15,276 nt of DNA, taken from Nitrosomaritimum sp049414205. Lineage in GTDB: Archaea > Thermoproteota > Nitrososphaeria > Nitrososphaerales > Nitrosopumilaceae. Both the position numbers and the translations under genes were made by a program. Under the pieces are notes generated by a model that was not told the DNA's origin, ran no database searches, and worked only from the letters and a program-made list of their open reading frames with translations. Location: contig JBMSGE010000025.1 in the NCBI GenBank assembly GCA_049414205.1, positions 1-15,276 of the forward strand, read 5' to 3'. Shown here piece by piece: positions 6,921 through 12,741 of this stretch (within the stretch, counting starts at the first letter, position 1; the number at the start of each line of letters is the position of its first letter).

Positions 6921-7165
6921 TAGACAAAAGTGACATTAAACTAATGCCATTTACATTTATTGTAGCGCCAATTCTTTTGATGTCTTTAACATTTGTCGTG
7001 ATAACTAGCTATAATGATATGATTGAAGAAAAGGAGTTTATTGTTAGTCTTTCCTGTTCTGAATTAAAGCAATATGCACAAAATCAAATAATTGAATCTA
7101 AATTATATTTTGGAAGTGAGACCTATCTCATCTATGCAGAAGAAAGATTCTATCATTATTGTTAG
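6917..7165 (+). CDS. Small single-pass membrane protein of unknown function
   Basis: This 82-residue protein has one strong hydrophobic helix (about 11-31, FIVAPILLMSLTFVV region) near the N-terminus and a ~50-residue hydrophilic domain probably outside the membrane. That domain contains two cysteines (C47 in SLSCSEL and the terminal C82) and many aromatic residues (YLIYAEERFYHYC). GGGGG lies six bases before the ATG. Its start overlaps the stop of the 22-residue ORF. It is convergent with the next minus-strand gene. No family is recognised. Confidence 0.65.
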   Translation: MIDKSDIKLMPFTFIVAPILLMSLTFVVITSYNDMIEEKEFIVSLSCSELKQYAQNQIIESKLYFGSETYLIYAEERFYHYC

Positions 7166-7249
7166 CTTTATTCTTTAATTTCCTCCAAAATATTTTAAAA
7201 TTAGGCACAAATTCAAGGAAAATTTTCTAAATCAAAAAAGGAGTGGAAT

Positions 7250-7564
7250 TTATCCACGTCCAATTGCGGCATACTTTCCTTGGCGACTCTTCACAAAAAA
7301 TGTAATAGCTATACCGCCAAATACCCCAGTAGACAAAATTAAAGCACCTACAACACCATCAGCTGCAAACATTGGTGTTCCTGATCCAGCTTTTGGATTA
7401 TCATTTGCTAGAGCAACTTTGTCTTGAGCTAATTGAAGATAATCATCAAGACCTGTTTGTCCATCTGAAGTTATGTATTGCGCAAATGCAATTCCGTTAA
7501 CAGCAGGTAACATCAAAAGGCTAAACATCACTGCTGCTAGAATTTGTATTTTTTTTCCAGTCAT
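7250..7564 (-). CDS. Exported small protein with C-terminal membrane anchor, paralogous module to the adjacent regulator
   Basis: This 104-residue protein has a signal peptide (1-28, ending GIAFA), a short extracytoplasmic stretch with an amphipathic helix (38-55), then the motif NPKAGSGTPMF (56-66), a transmembrane helix ending FGGIAITFFVKS (82-93) and a basic cytosolic tail. Residues 56-93 align without gaps to residues 231-268 of the adjacent winged-helix protein, with 17 of 38 identical. The ATG at 7564 is supported by a TATA element 26 bp upstream. The function is unknown; sharing a module with a membrane regulator suggests both interact with the same partner or with each other. Confidence 0.8.
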   Translation of the reverse strand: MTGKKIQILAAVMFSLLMLPAVNGIAFAQYITSDGQTGLDDYLQLAQDKVALANDNPKAGSGTPMFAADGVVGALILSTGVFGGIAITFFVKSRQGKYAAIGRG

Positions 7565-7586
7565 TGAAATTATTATGTAAAATTTG

Positions 7587-7593
7587 AATAAAG
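7587..7593 (-). promoter_or_regulatory. TATA element of the exported small protein
   Basis: On the minus strand CTTTATT within GCCTTTATTC is centred 26 bp before the ATG at 7564. It gives this gene its own leaderless promoter within the 70-bp gap behind the winged-helix gene. Confidence 0.55.
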
Positions 7594-7634
7594 GCTTTGA
7601 TGAAATTTGATTTTTACCAAAAATTCTTAGATTT

Positions 7635-8471
7635 TCATGCTATCTGTTTTCGTTTTGAATGTCTAATTGATTTGATAAAAAAGAATACAGCAAATCCTCC
7701 AAAAATTACTGCCAAAATAATTAGTGTAATTGTCAAATCACCAAAATCAAAAATGGATGTTCCGGAACCTGATGCTGGATTTGCTTCTGCAGCTTCAATT
7801 CTTCTTGCCTGTAGTTCAAGGGCTTCTTCCAAAGTATATGCATCTTGACTTGTCTCTGGTATGGGTTCAGGAGCTTGAGATGATTCAGGCTCTAGTGCAT
7901 CTAATGCAACATCTTCTGCAACTTTTGATTCTTCTGTAGATGCTTGGAAACCTCCATCTTGGTCTTGTGGACTAGATATCTGAGTTTCTTGAATCTCTCT
8001 TGATTCAATTGGAATCTGAGTATCTTGCTGTAGTGTGGCAAGCGATAATAGGCCTGAGAGACCTGCTGCAATCCCAAATCCTGCAATCTTGTAAATGTGC
8101 TTAAAGGAGCGAACAAGCAACTTACTTTCTTTAGTTTTCTCAGAGTATTTTGGAGGAACTATAACCATGCTAAATTTTGAGGCAGAATAGAATTTCATGT
8201 CCTGAGATTTTGAATTTTTTTCTACCTTTGTTACCTTGACTACGCCTAAATCTTGAAGTTTGATAATATGATATTTTACCAACTGAAGGGAAATTCCAGT
8301 TTTATCTGCAATCTGAAGGGCTGTTAACTCTTCATTAAATAATAATTGAAGAATTGTTCTACTAGAGTCATTTGTTAATAGTTCACCAAATGATTTTATC
8401 TTATCATCATCTGTCGCAATAATTTTGATTTTTTCTGTAATCTCATCTTCGTTTTTGTTTTCTTCAGACAT
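7635..8471 (-). CDS. Membrane-tethered winged-helix transcription regulator
   Basis: The chosen start (ATG 8471) gives 278 residues; a longer reading from 8531 is less likely because a TATA box lies in between. Residues ~20-105 form an ArsR-like winged helix: R-T-I-L-Q-L-L, L-T-A-L-Q-I-A-D-K-T-G-I-S-L-Q-L-V-K as the helix-turn-helix (49-66), then Y-H-I-I-K-L-Q-D-L-G-V-V and a basic wing. Helix 127-147 enters the membrane. An extracytoplasmic Pro/Glu/Gln-rich linker (148-~210) and a helical segment precede NPASGSGTSIF (231-241), a second transmembrane helix ending FGGFAVFFFIKS (257-268) and a basic tail. The DNA-binding domain is thus cytosolic and anchored to an outside-facing domain, a one-component envelope sensor architecture. 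Likely targets are its own operon and the divergent beta-propeller gene. Confidence 0.85.
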   Translation of the reverse strand: MSEENKNEDEITEKIKIIATDDDKIKSFGELLTNDSSRTILQLLFNEELTALQIADKTGISLQLVKYHIIKLQDLGVVKVTKVEKNSKSQDMKFYSASKFSMVIVPPKYSEKTKESKLLVRSFKHIYKIAGFGIAAGLSGLLSLATLQQDTQIPIESREIQETQISSPQDQDGGFQASTEESKVAEDVALDALEPESSQAPEPIPETSQDAYTLEEALELQARRIEAAEANPASGSGTSIFDFGDLTITLIILAVIFGGFAVFFFIKSIRHSKRKQIA

Positions 8472-8494
8472 TAGAATTCTTTGTATTGCTTTTG

Positions 8495-8505
8495 AATATA
8501 TGTAA
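8495..8505 (-). promoter_or_regulatory. TATA box of the membrane regulator gene
   Basis: Minus-strand TTACATATATT is centred about 28 bp before the ATG at 8471. It supports a near-leaderless start there and argues against initiation at 8531. Confidence 0.6.
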
Positions 8506-8536
8506 ATTGTTTGGTAAAATTGTAATTTCACTTAAC

Positions 8537-8544
8537 CTTTTAAG
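8537..8544 (+). promoter_or_regulatory. TATA box of the beta-propeller gene
   Basis: CTTTTAAG, preceded by an AACC BRE-like stretch, predicts a start near 8567. This leaves a leader of about 38 nt before the ATG at 8605 and puts the inverted repeat at 8565-8582 at the 5' end of the message. Confidence 0.5.
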
Positions 8545-8564
8545 CTCATAGGGCAAATAGTAGT

Positions 8565-8582
8565 AACTGTCAAAAGGCAGTT
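8565..8582 (+). promoter_or_regulatory. Hairpin/operator at the beta-propeller transcription start
   Basis: AACTGTC-AAAA-GGCAGTT forms a 7-bp RNA stem (one G-U pair) with a four-base loop, or a DNA dyad with 6 of 7 matching arms. It overlaps the predicted start site in the region divergent from the membrane regulator gene, so it may be an operator or an mRNA 5' stabilising hairpin. Confidence 0.4.
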
Positions 8583-8604
8583 TTGAAAAAATAAAATAAA
8601 AAAG

Positions 8605-10833
8605 ATGAGAAAAATGAATTCCAAAATAATCCTTCCAATTGCCGTAATTGTAGCAGTAATTGCAACTGCAGGTGTAATGTTTGCAATTGGTTTTGATAAT
8701 CAACCTAAAGTAACAATCGACCCTTCTCCTCCAGAAATTGTTTATGTTGATAGGACAGTCTCTGACTTGTTTGAAGGAACTCAGGAGATTAGAAAAATTT
8801 CTTCTGAATCTGAACTCAAAGACATCTTGGCAGCATCTAATATTTTTGAAGGAGAATTTTATGATGACGGGGTATTTCGATCTGATGGTTTTATGGGTGA
8901 AGTAGAGGAAAGAATGGCAGTAACTACAAGTGCACCTTCTCCAGAACCAATGCCTGAAATGGCCATGGATTCATCAAAATCACAATCAGGTTCTGGCGGC
9001 CTTGATTACTCTACAACTAATGTCCAAGTAGAAAACGTAGATGAGCCAGACTATCTGAAAAATGATTCAAAATACGTCTACATTGTTTCTCAAAACACCC
9101 TTTCAATAATTGATGCGTATCCTGCAGAATCTGCAAAACTTGTACTCAAAATCGCCTTAGATATTGAATCTCAATGGATTCAAAATATGTTCCTAAACGA
9201 CGATAGACTAGTAATATTTTACAATGGCCAAAGCCAAGAAGAAATAATTCCACAGTTTGACTTTATCCCAAGACCATCATACAACCCAGTAACCCATGCA
9301 TTAATTGTGGATGTTTCTGATAAAGAAAACCCTGAGATTTTGAAGGACTATACAATTGATGGGCATTTCAGAGATGCAAGAATGATTGATGACTATGCAT
9401 ACTTTGTAACAAACAAGAATATCGATCATCAATATCCTAGACTTCCAATAATTATGGAGAGTGCAGAACCATTGATGGTTCCCGATGCGTTTTACTTTGA
9501 CAATGTGGAGCGATTCTCAAACTTTAACACACTAACTGCCATAGATATTTTTGGAGACACCATAACATCTGAGACGTTCCTAATGGGATATAGCGGAACA
9601 ATTTATGTTTCTGAAAATAACTTTTACCTTACCTACCAGCAAAATCTTCCTTACGGGTTTTATGAAGAATCTTCCAGAGATAGGTTCTTCGATGTAGTGG
9701 TTCCATTACTACCACAAGATTTACAGAATAAAATTAATGCAATAAAAGGAGATTCCAGTCTTAGCTCTGTTAGACAATGGGCAGAAATTTCTGAAATCTT
9801 ACAAGATTCATACAATCAGATGAGCCAAAGTCAAAAAGAAGGACTATTTGAAAAAATCAGAAAAGCACTTGTCGACTATGATTCAAAAATCCAACAAGAA
9901 TCTCTCAAAACAATTATTCACAAAATTTCCATTGATGGTGATAAATTGGAATATCAGGCAAAAGGTTCAGTTCCTGGACGACTATTAAACCAATTTTCAA
10001 TGGATGAAAGCAACGATAGATTCAGAGTTGCTACCACCACTGAGTACTATTCACAATACTCTGGAATGATGCGTTCAAATGCGGTCTATGTTTTAGACGA
10101 AGATCTTAAAATTTTAGGAGGGCTTGATGAAATTGCCCCTGATGAAAGTATCTTTTCTGCAAGATTTATGGGTGACAGATTGTATTTGGTAACCTTTCAG
10201 CAAATTGACCCATTCTTTGTAATTGATTTGTCATCTGACACTCCAAAAATTTTGGGAGAACTAAAGATTCCAGGATTTTCTAACTACCTACATCCATATG
10301 ATGATGACCACGTGATAGGTGTTGGACGAGACACAAAAGAGATAGGAAATGACAGAGTCCAACAACTCGGTGTTAAAGTCGCACTCTTTGATGTATCTGA
10401 TGTTAGCGACCCTAAAGTTATTGATGATTATATTATTGGAGATTCTTCTACCCATTCTGAAGCTCTAAACAATCACAAAGCATTTTTCTTCGATAAAAGA
10501 AAAAATTTACTGTCTCTTCCAATAAGCAGTGATAAAAATTCATTGAACGGAATATCTGAAAAAAGAATTGCTCCTGATTGGAACCGCTGGAATGGATTTT
10601 ACATACTTGAATTGGATAACAAAAATGGAATAGACCTCAAAGGAACCGTAACACACACTGAAAATGACACAAGGTATCATGGCATGGGAAATTCAAGAAC
10701 ATTTTACATCGAAGAAGTCTTGTACACTGTATCTGACTCTATTCTGAAAATGAACTTTATGAATAATCTTGAAGAGATTAATTCAATTAAACTTGAAAAC
10801 ACTGGAAAATTCATTGAGTATCTTGAAGATTAA
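8605..10833 (+). CDS. Membrane-anchored extracytoplasmic beta-propeller protein (COG4880 / Beta_propel type)
   Basis: This 742-residue protein has an N-terminal uncleaved-anchor-like helix (7-29, IILPIAVIVAVIATAGVMFA), a Ser/Pro/Met-rich linker (~105-130), and a large beta-propeller outside the membrane. The family entry motif is clear: YSTTNVQVENVDEPDYLK (135-152), then KYVYIVSQNTLSIID. Other family marks are the V-Y-V-L-D-E-D-L-K-I-L-G-G-L repeat region, the late SEALNNHKAFFFDKRKNLLS motif, and near the end a Y-I-E-E-V-L-Y-T-V-S-D-S strand pair. The length fits the family (~600-750). The role is unknown for the family; in archaea these are exported and sometimes neighbour proteases or regulators. 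A second ATG nine bases in (M4) is an alternative start. It abuts the convergent zinc-ribbon gene with no gap. Confidence 0.87.
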   Translation: MRKMNSKIILPIAVIVAVIATAGVMFAIGFDNQPKVTIDPSPPEIVYVDRTVSDLFEGTQEIRKISSESELKDILAASNIFEGEFYDDGVFRSDGFMGEVEERMAVTTSAPSPEPMPEMAMDSSKSQSGSGGLDYSTTNVQVENVDEPDYLKNDSKYVYIVSQNTLSIIDAYPAESAKLVLKIALDIESQWIQNMFLNDDRLVIFYNGQSQEEIIPQFDFIPRPSYNPVTHALIVDVSDKENPEILKDYTIDGHFRDARMIDDYAYFVTNKNIDHQYPRLPIIMESAEPLMVPDAFYFDNVERFSNFNTLTAIDIFGDTITSETFLMGYSGTIYVSENNFYLTYQQNLPYGFYEESSRDRFFDVVVPLLPQDLQNKINAIKGDSSLSSVRQWAEISEILQDSYNQMSQSQKEGLFEKIRKALVDYDSKIQQESLKTIIHKISIDGDKLEYQAKGSVPGRLLNQFSMDESNDRFRVATTTEYYSQYSGMMRSNAVYVLDEDLKILGGLDEIAPDESIFSARFMGDRLYLVTFQQIDPFFVIDLSSDTPKILGELKIPGFSNYLHPYDDDHVIGVGRDTKEIGNDRVQQLGVKVALFDVSDVSDPKVIDDYIIGDSSTHSEALNNHKAFFFDKRKNLLSLPISSDKNSLNGISEKRIAPDWNRWNGFYILELDNKNGIDLKGTVTHTENDTRYHGMGNSRTFYIEEVLYTVSDSILKMNFMNNLEEINSIKLENTGKFIEYLED

Positions 10834-11019
10834 TCATCTTAGTGATTTTGAATCGGTCTTACAATATGGACAATTAGATGCATCTCCCTTTCTCCCACAA
10901 ACTTGACATCTGTTAGGTTCTCCAAAATAGCTTGTTTTACTGGTACTTTTGTACATCTTTATCATCACAACAGCTAAAATTGCGATTACTACGACTGCTA
11001 TTATGATTCCAAGTGCCAT
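10834..11019 (-). CDS. Small membrane-anchored zinc-ribbon protein
   Basis: This 61-residue protein has one N-terminal transmembrane helix (3-22, very Val/Ile/Ala-rich), then a basic linker and a compact C-x2-C-x8-C-x2-C zinc ribbon (C38, C41, C50, C53; CQVCGRK and CPYCK), so the metal domain is probably cytosolic. Its stop codon is immediately adjacent to the stop of the convergent beta-propeller gene. The upstream region contains the strong hairpin at 11081-11120, which would lie in a long leader if transcription starts near 11124. Confidence 0.8.
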   Translation of the reverse strand: MALGIIIAVVVIAILAVVMIKMYKSTSKTSYFGEPNRCQVCGRKGDASNCPYCKTDSKSLR

Positions 11020-11080
11020 GCTAACTAAAGTCTCTTTCCACTATTGAAGTATTCGTTTGGATTAAAATTAAGAAAAGACC

Positions 11081-11120
11081 CAAGTCAAACTCATCTATCG
11101 GGCGATAGTGGGTAGACTTG
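11081..11120. repeat. 40-nt imperfect inverted repeat with RNA-hairpin potential
   Basis: CAAGTC (11081-11086) pairs with GACTTG (11115-11120), CTCA (11090-11093) with TGGG (11109-11112, one G-U), and CTATC (11095-11099) with GATAG (11104-11108) around a GGGC loop: 15 pairs interrupted only by a small internal loop and a bulge. On the minus strand it is followed by a T-rich run (GGTCTTTTC...), and a minus-strand TATA-like CTTAAATTAA near 11150 would start transcription just ahead of it. It may be a leader element of the zinc-ribbon gene, a terminator, or a tiny structured RNA. Confidence 0.5.
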
Positions 11121-11144
11121 AATCTGATATAGGTGCATCAATAA

Positions 11145-11219
11145 TTAATTTAAGCCCTGCTTTGTGTCTGTATGCACTTTAACACTGTCACAGCCAAGCC
11201 TTACTGTTTGTTTTTTCAA
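11145..11219 (-). CDS. Doubtful 24-residue ORF with TTG start
   Basis: A TTG-initiated reading gives MKKQTVRLGCDSVKVHTDTK plus QGLN. The composition is protein-like (alternating strand pattern, one Cys), but there is no clear ribosome binding site or promoter. It may be a remnant or chance. It is listed because it occupies otherwise unexplained sequence just before the hairpin on the same strand. Confidence 0.15.
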   Translation of the reverse strand: MKKQTVRLGCDSVKVHTDTKQGLN

Positions 11220-11230
11220 AAGTCATACTG

Positions 11231-11242
11231 GTAAATATAACA
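11231..11242 (+). promoter_or_regulatory. TATA element before the 26-residue Cys-rich ORF
   Basis: GTAAATATAACA is centred about 26 bp upstream of the ATG at 11263, the spacing for a leaderless message, and is the main reason to take this ORF seriously. Confidence 0.45.
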
Positions 11243-11262
11243 AAATAATACTTTTAAAAAAT

Positions 11263-11343
11263 ATGTCAAATTGCAAGTGTAAATTTTGTAGTTATGTGAA
11301 TGAGCTTATTTCTGAGAGAAGCTCTATGGAAGATGAATACTAG
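11263..11343 (+). CDS. Tiny Cys-rich protein (26 aa), possibly one half of a broken gene
   Basis: The ORF reads MSNCKCKFCSYVNELISERS then SMEDEY and stops at TAG. Three cysteines (C4, C6, C9) at the N-terminus look metal-binding, followed by an amphipathic helix. The TATA box spacing supports the ATG. The stop overlaps by one base (TAGTG) a GTG-started ORF of 20 residues, so the two may be coupled cistrons or the two halves of one frameshifted gene. Confidence 0.4.
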   Translation: MSNCKCKFCSYVNELISERSSMEDEY

Positions 11344-11405
11344 TGTCTGAAGAATCAGAAAGACCCGAATGGAAATGGATAAAACGAAAAAAACAATCCT
11401 CTTAA
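11343..11405 (+). CDS. Tiny basic ORF (20 aa) overlapping the previous one
   Basis: Starting at the GTG in TAGTG, it reads VSEESERPEWKWIKRKKQSS, with an acidic start, a Trp-Lys-Trp core and a basic end. It has no ribosome binding site of its own; expression would need coupling or a frameshift from the upstream ORF. It resembles a natural continuation of that ORF's acidic C-terminus. Confidence 0.25.
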   Translation: MSEESERPEWKWIKRKKQSS

Positions 11406-11415
11406 TTTGATACAA

Positions 11416-11538
11416 TCATCTATTTTTGCCAAAAGCACCCTGATGATCAGTTAAACAGCATGAACATTGTTTTGAGTAACACTCATCAACCTTTTCATGT
11501 CCACATGAACCGCAGTGACAAAATGGATCATCAGTCAT
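11416..11538 (-). CDS. Cys-rich 40-residue protein, probable metal binder
   Basis: The ORF (ATG at 11538) begins MTDDPFCHCGSCGHEKVDEC and continues Y-S-K-Q-C-S-C-C. Seven Cys (7, 9, 12, 20, 25, 27, 28) and His 8 and 14 fall within 22 residues, far above chance and clustered like a zinc or iron-sulfur knuckle. A weak TATA-like AGATTAAGTA (11561-11570, minus) is centred ~26 bp upstream. It is convergent with the 20-residue ORF (11 bp gap). No family is recognised. Confidence 0.6.
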   Translation of the reverse strand: MTDDPFCHCGSCGHEKVDECYSKQCSCCLTDHQGAFGKNR

Positions 11539-11606
11539 ATAAGATAAGTCACTATTACAATACTTAATCTAATCGCTTAATTTTCTTTTTTGATAATATC
11601 GTAATT

Positions 11607-11614
11607 GCTTTAAG
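11607..11614 (+). promoter_or_regulatory. TATA box of the cupredoxin gene
   Basis: GCTTTAAG is centred about 26-27 bp upstream of the ATG at 11638, giving a leaderless transcript and fixing that ATG rather than the one nine bases later. Confidence 0.55.
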
Positions 11615-11637
11615 GGAAGACCAACATTGGAATTAAC

Positions 11638-12201
11638 ATGACCTCAATGGATAAAGCAGGAATTGGAATTGCTATTGCAGTAGTTGCAATTGCATTGGGA
11701 TTTACTGCCATCTCGGGCCCTAACTCTTCTGAAATTACGCCGATTGTAGAAAAAACCACCACTTCTATCAAAGAGACAGGACAAGAAATTCGAGAATCAG
11801 GCTCTGAGGTACTTGAAAAAGTCAAGGAAACAACAAAACAGGTAGCCGAAGAAACTCAAGAATTTGGTGAAACCACAAAAGAAGTTGCAACCTCAAAATT
11901 ACCTGCTAGACTAGTTTCGATTCCTGCAGGAACTAATATCCCTGGATGTGAAGAAGTAAATTTGTGCTATGATCCTCCGTCACTGATAATCTTTACCGGA
12001 GGGGAAATAATATGGAAAAATGATGACTCTTCATCTCATACTGTTACAAGCGGAAACATAATTGAAGGACCAGACGGAATATTTGACAGCGGATTGATAA
12101 ATGCCGATGAAACTTTTTCATTCAAGTTTGAAGAATCTGGAGAATACGATTACTTTTGTATGATTCATCCATGGGCTAACGGTTCAATTACTGTAAGTTA
12201 G
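11638..12201 (+). CDS. Membrane-anchored cupredoxin (plastocyanin/azurin-like blue copper protein)
   Basis: This 187-residue protein has an N-terminal anchor helix (7-26), an extracytoplasmic Thr/Glu/Lys amphipathic stalk (~35-86, repeating K-E-T-x-x-x-V-A-E-E pattern) and a C-terminal cupredoxin domain (~90-187). A Cys pair, C104 and C110 (GCEEVNLC), probably forms a disulfide. Copper ligands are H134 in SSHTVTSG and C174/H177 in YFCMIHPW. The usual fourth axial Met would be expected around residue 180 (C-x2-H-x2-M), where this protein has Ala (HPWANG), so the copper site may be altered. Such proteins are abundant in ammonia-oxidising archaea, where they are thought to carry electrons at the outer face of the membrane. 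This copy stands alone, with no redox partner in the window. Confidence 0.87.
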   Translation: MTSMDKAGIGIAIAVVAIALGFTAISGPNSSEITPIVEKTTTSIKETGQEIRESGSEVLEKVKETTKQVAEETQEFGETTKEVATSKLPARLVSIPAGTNIPGCEEVNLCYDPPSLIIFTGGEIIWKNDDSSSHTVTSGNIIEGPDGIFDSGLINADETFSFKFEESGEYDYFCMIHPWANGSITVS

Positions 12202-12235
12202 AAAACTCCAAGAATTTCATTTTAAAAAAACTAAT

Positions 12236-12259
12236 AGTGTAAATTGATCGTGTTACACT
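12236..12259. promoter_or_regulatory. Inverted repeat upstream of the zinc-finger gene's TATA box
   Basis: AGTGTAA and TTACACT are perfect 7-bp arms separated by 10 bp, centre-to-centre about 17 bp, ending 8 bp before the TATA box at 12268. The position fits a regulator site on the upstream edge of the promoter; a terminator for the cupredoxin gene is the alternative. Confidence 0.4.
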
Positions 12260-12267
12260 TCCAGATG

Positions 12268-12275
12268 TATAAATA
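12268..12275 (+). promoter_or_regulatory. TATA box of the C2H2 zinc-finger gene
   Basis: TATAAATA is a near-consensus archaeal TATA box and predicts transcription start about 7 nt before the ATG at 12305. Confidence 0.65.
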
Positions 12276-12304
12276 CAATTTTTGTGAATATACTTTGGCG
12301 ATAG

Positions 12305-12424
12305 ATGGTAAAAAGAGTAGAGTGTGATGTTTGTGGTAAGAGAATTTTAGGTTACACATATCTAAAAACTCACTACAAAATAAAACACCAAAAAGAACTA
12401 GTAGATGAATCTAATCCAGTGTAA
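12305..12424 (+). CDS. Single C2H2 zinc-finger mini-protein (39 aa)
   Basis: The protein reads MVKRVECDVCGKRILGYTYL and then K-T-H-Y-K-I-K-H-Q-K. It is a classical finger, C-x2-C-x12-H-x4-H (C7, C10, H23, H28), with the hydrophobic Tyr/Leu core positions in place and a short charged tail. Free-standing C2H2 fingers of this size occur in archaea and may bind nucleic acid or protein. A strong TATA box supports expression, and an inverted repeat sits just upstream of it. It is convergent with the 56-residue gene (13 bp between stops). Confidence 0.75.
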   Translation: MVKRVECDVCGKRILGYTYLKTHYKIKHQKELVDESNPV

Positions 12425-12437
12425 AGAAAAAAAATGA

Positions 12438-12608
12438 TTAGAGTTCTATGGTAGAACCTTCATTTAATGAGTAGTGTTGAGTATGATTTTTTCCATGTAC
12501 ATCATACCAACTGACTTTTAACGCAACCTTCTTTCTTGCCGCACTTTCAACTTCTATAGTGTGAGCCATTCTTATTCTGTCGCTTAGTTGTACTTCGCTC
12601 ATAGACAT
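12438..12608 (-). CDS. 56-residue protein of unknown function
   Basis: The ORF from ATG 12608 reads MSMSEVQLSDRIRMAHTIEV, then a basic helix (E-S-A-A-R-K-K-V-A-L-K-V) and beta-like W-Y-D-V-H-G-K, H-T-Q-H-Y-S-L, E-G-S-T-I-E-L. The second Met (12602) is an alternative start. The alternating polar/hydrophobic C-terminal half suggests a small beta-rich domain. The minus-strand TTATTTTTC near 12641-12650 could be its TATA element. Codon use and composition look genuine, but I do not recognise the family. Confidence 0.6.
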   Translation of the reverse strand: MSMSEVQLSDRIRMAHTIEVESAARKKVALKVSWYDVHGKNHTQHYSLNEGSTIEL

Positions 12609-12681
12609 TAATCACAACCAATCAAGATATCCCTATGTGTGAAAAATAATTTTTGATCGAGCGAAGTCTTTTGACCTTTAA

Positions 12682-12693
12682 TAATCTAGATTA
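12682..12693. repeat. 12-bp perfect palindrome TAATCTAGATTA
   Basis: The palindrome lies in the gap between the dehydrogenase stop (12742) and the 56-residue gene's promoter. The core ATCTAGAT also occurs at 4660 and 4721. It is a possible protein-binding site, weakly supported. Confidence 0.25.
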
Positions 12694-12741
12694 GATTTAA
12701 TTCATTAAATTATTTTGACATTAACAATGTATTAGGACAAC

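Noticed and set aside
8472..8531. Longer N-terminus of the membrane winged-helix regulator starting at 8531.
   Set aside because: The TATA box at 8495-8505 lies inside that extension and the ATG at 8471 is at leaderless spacing; the extra residues look like translated promoter.
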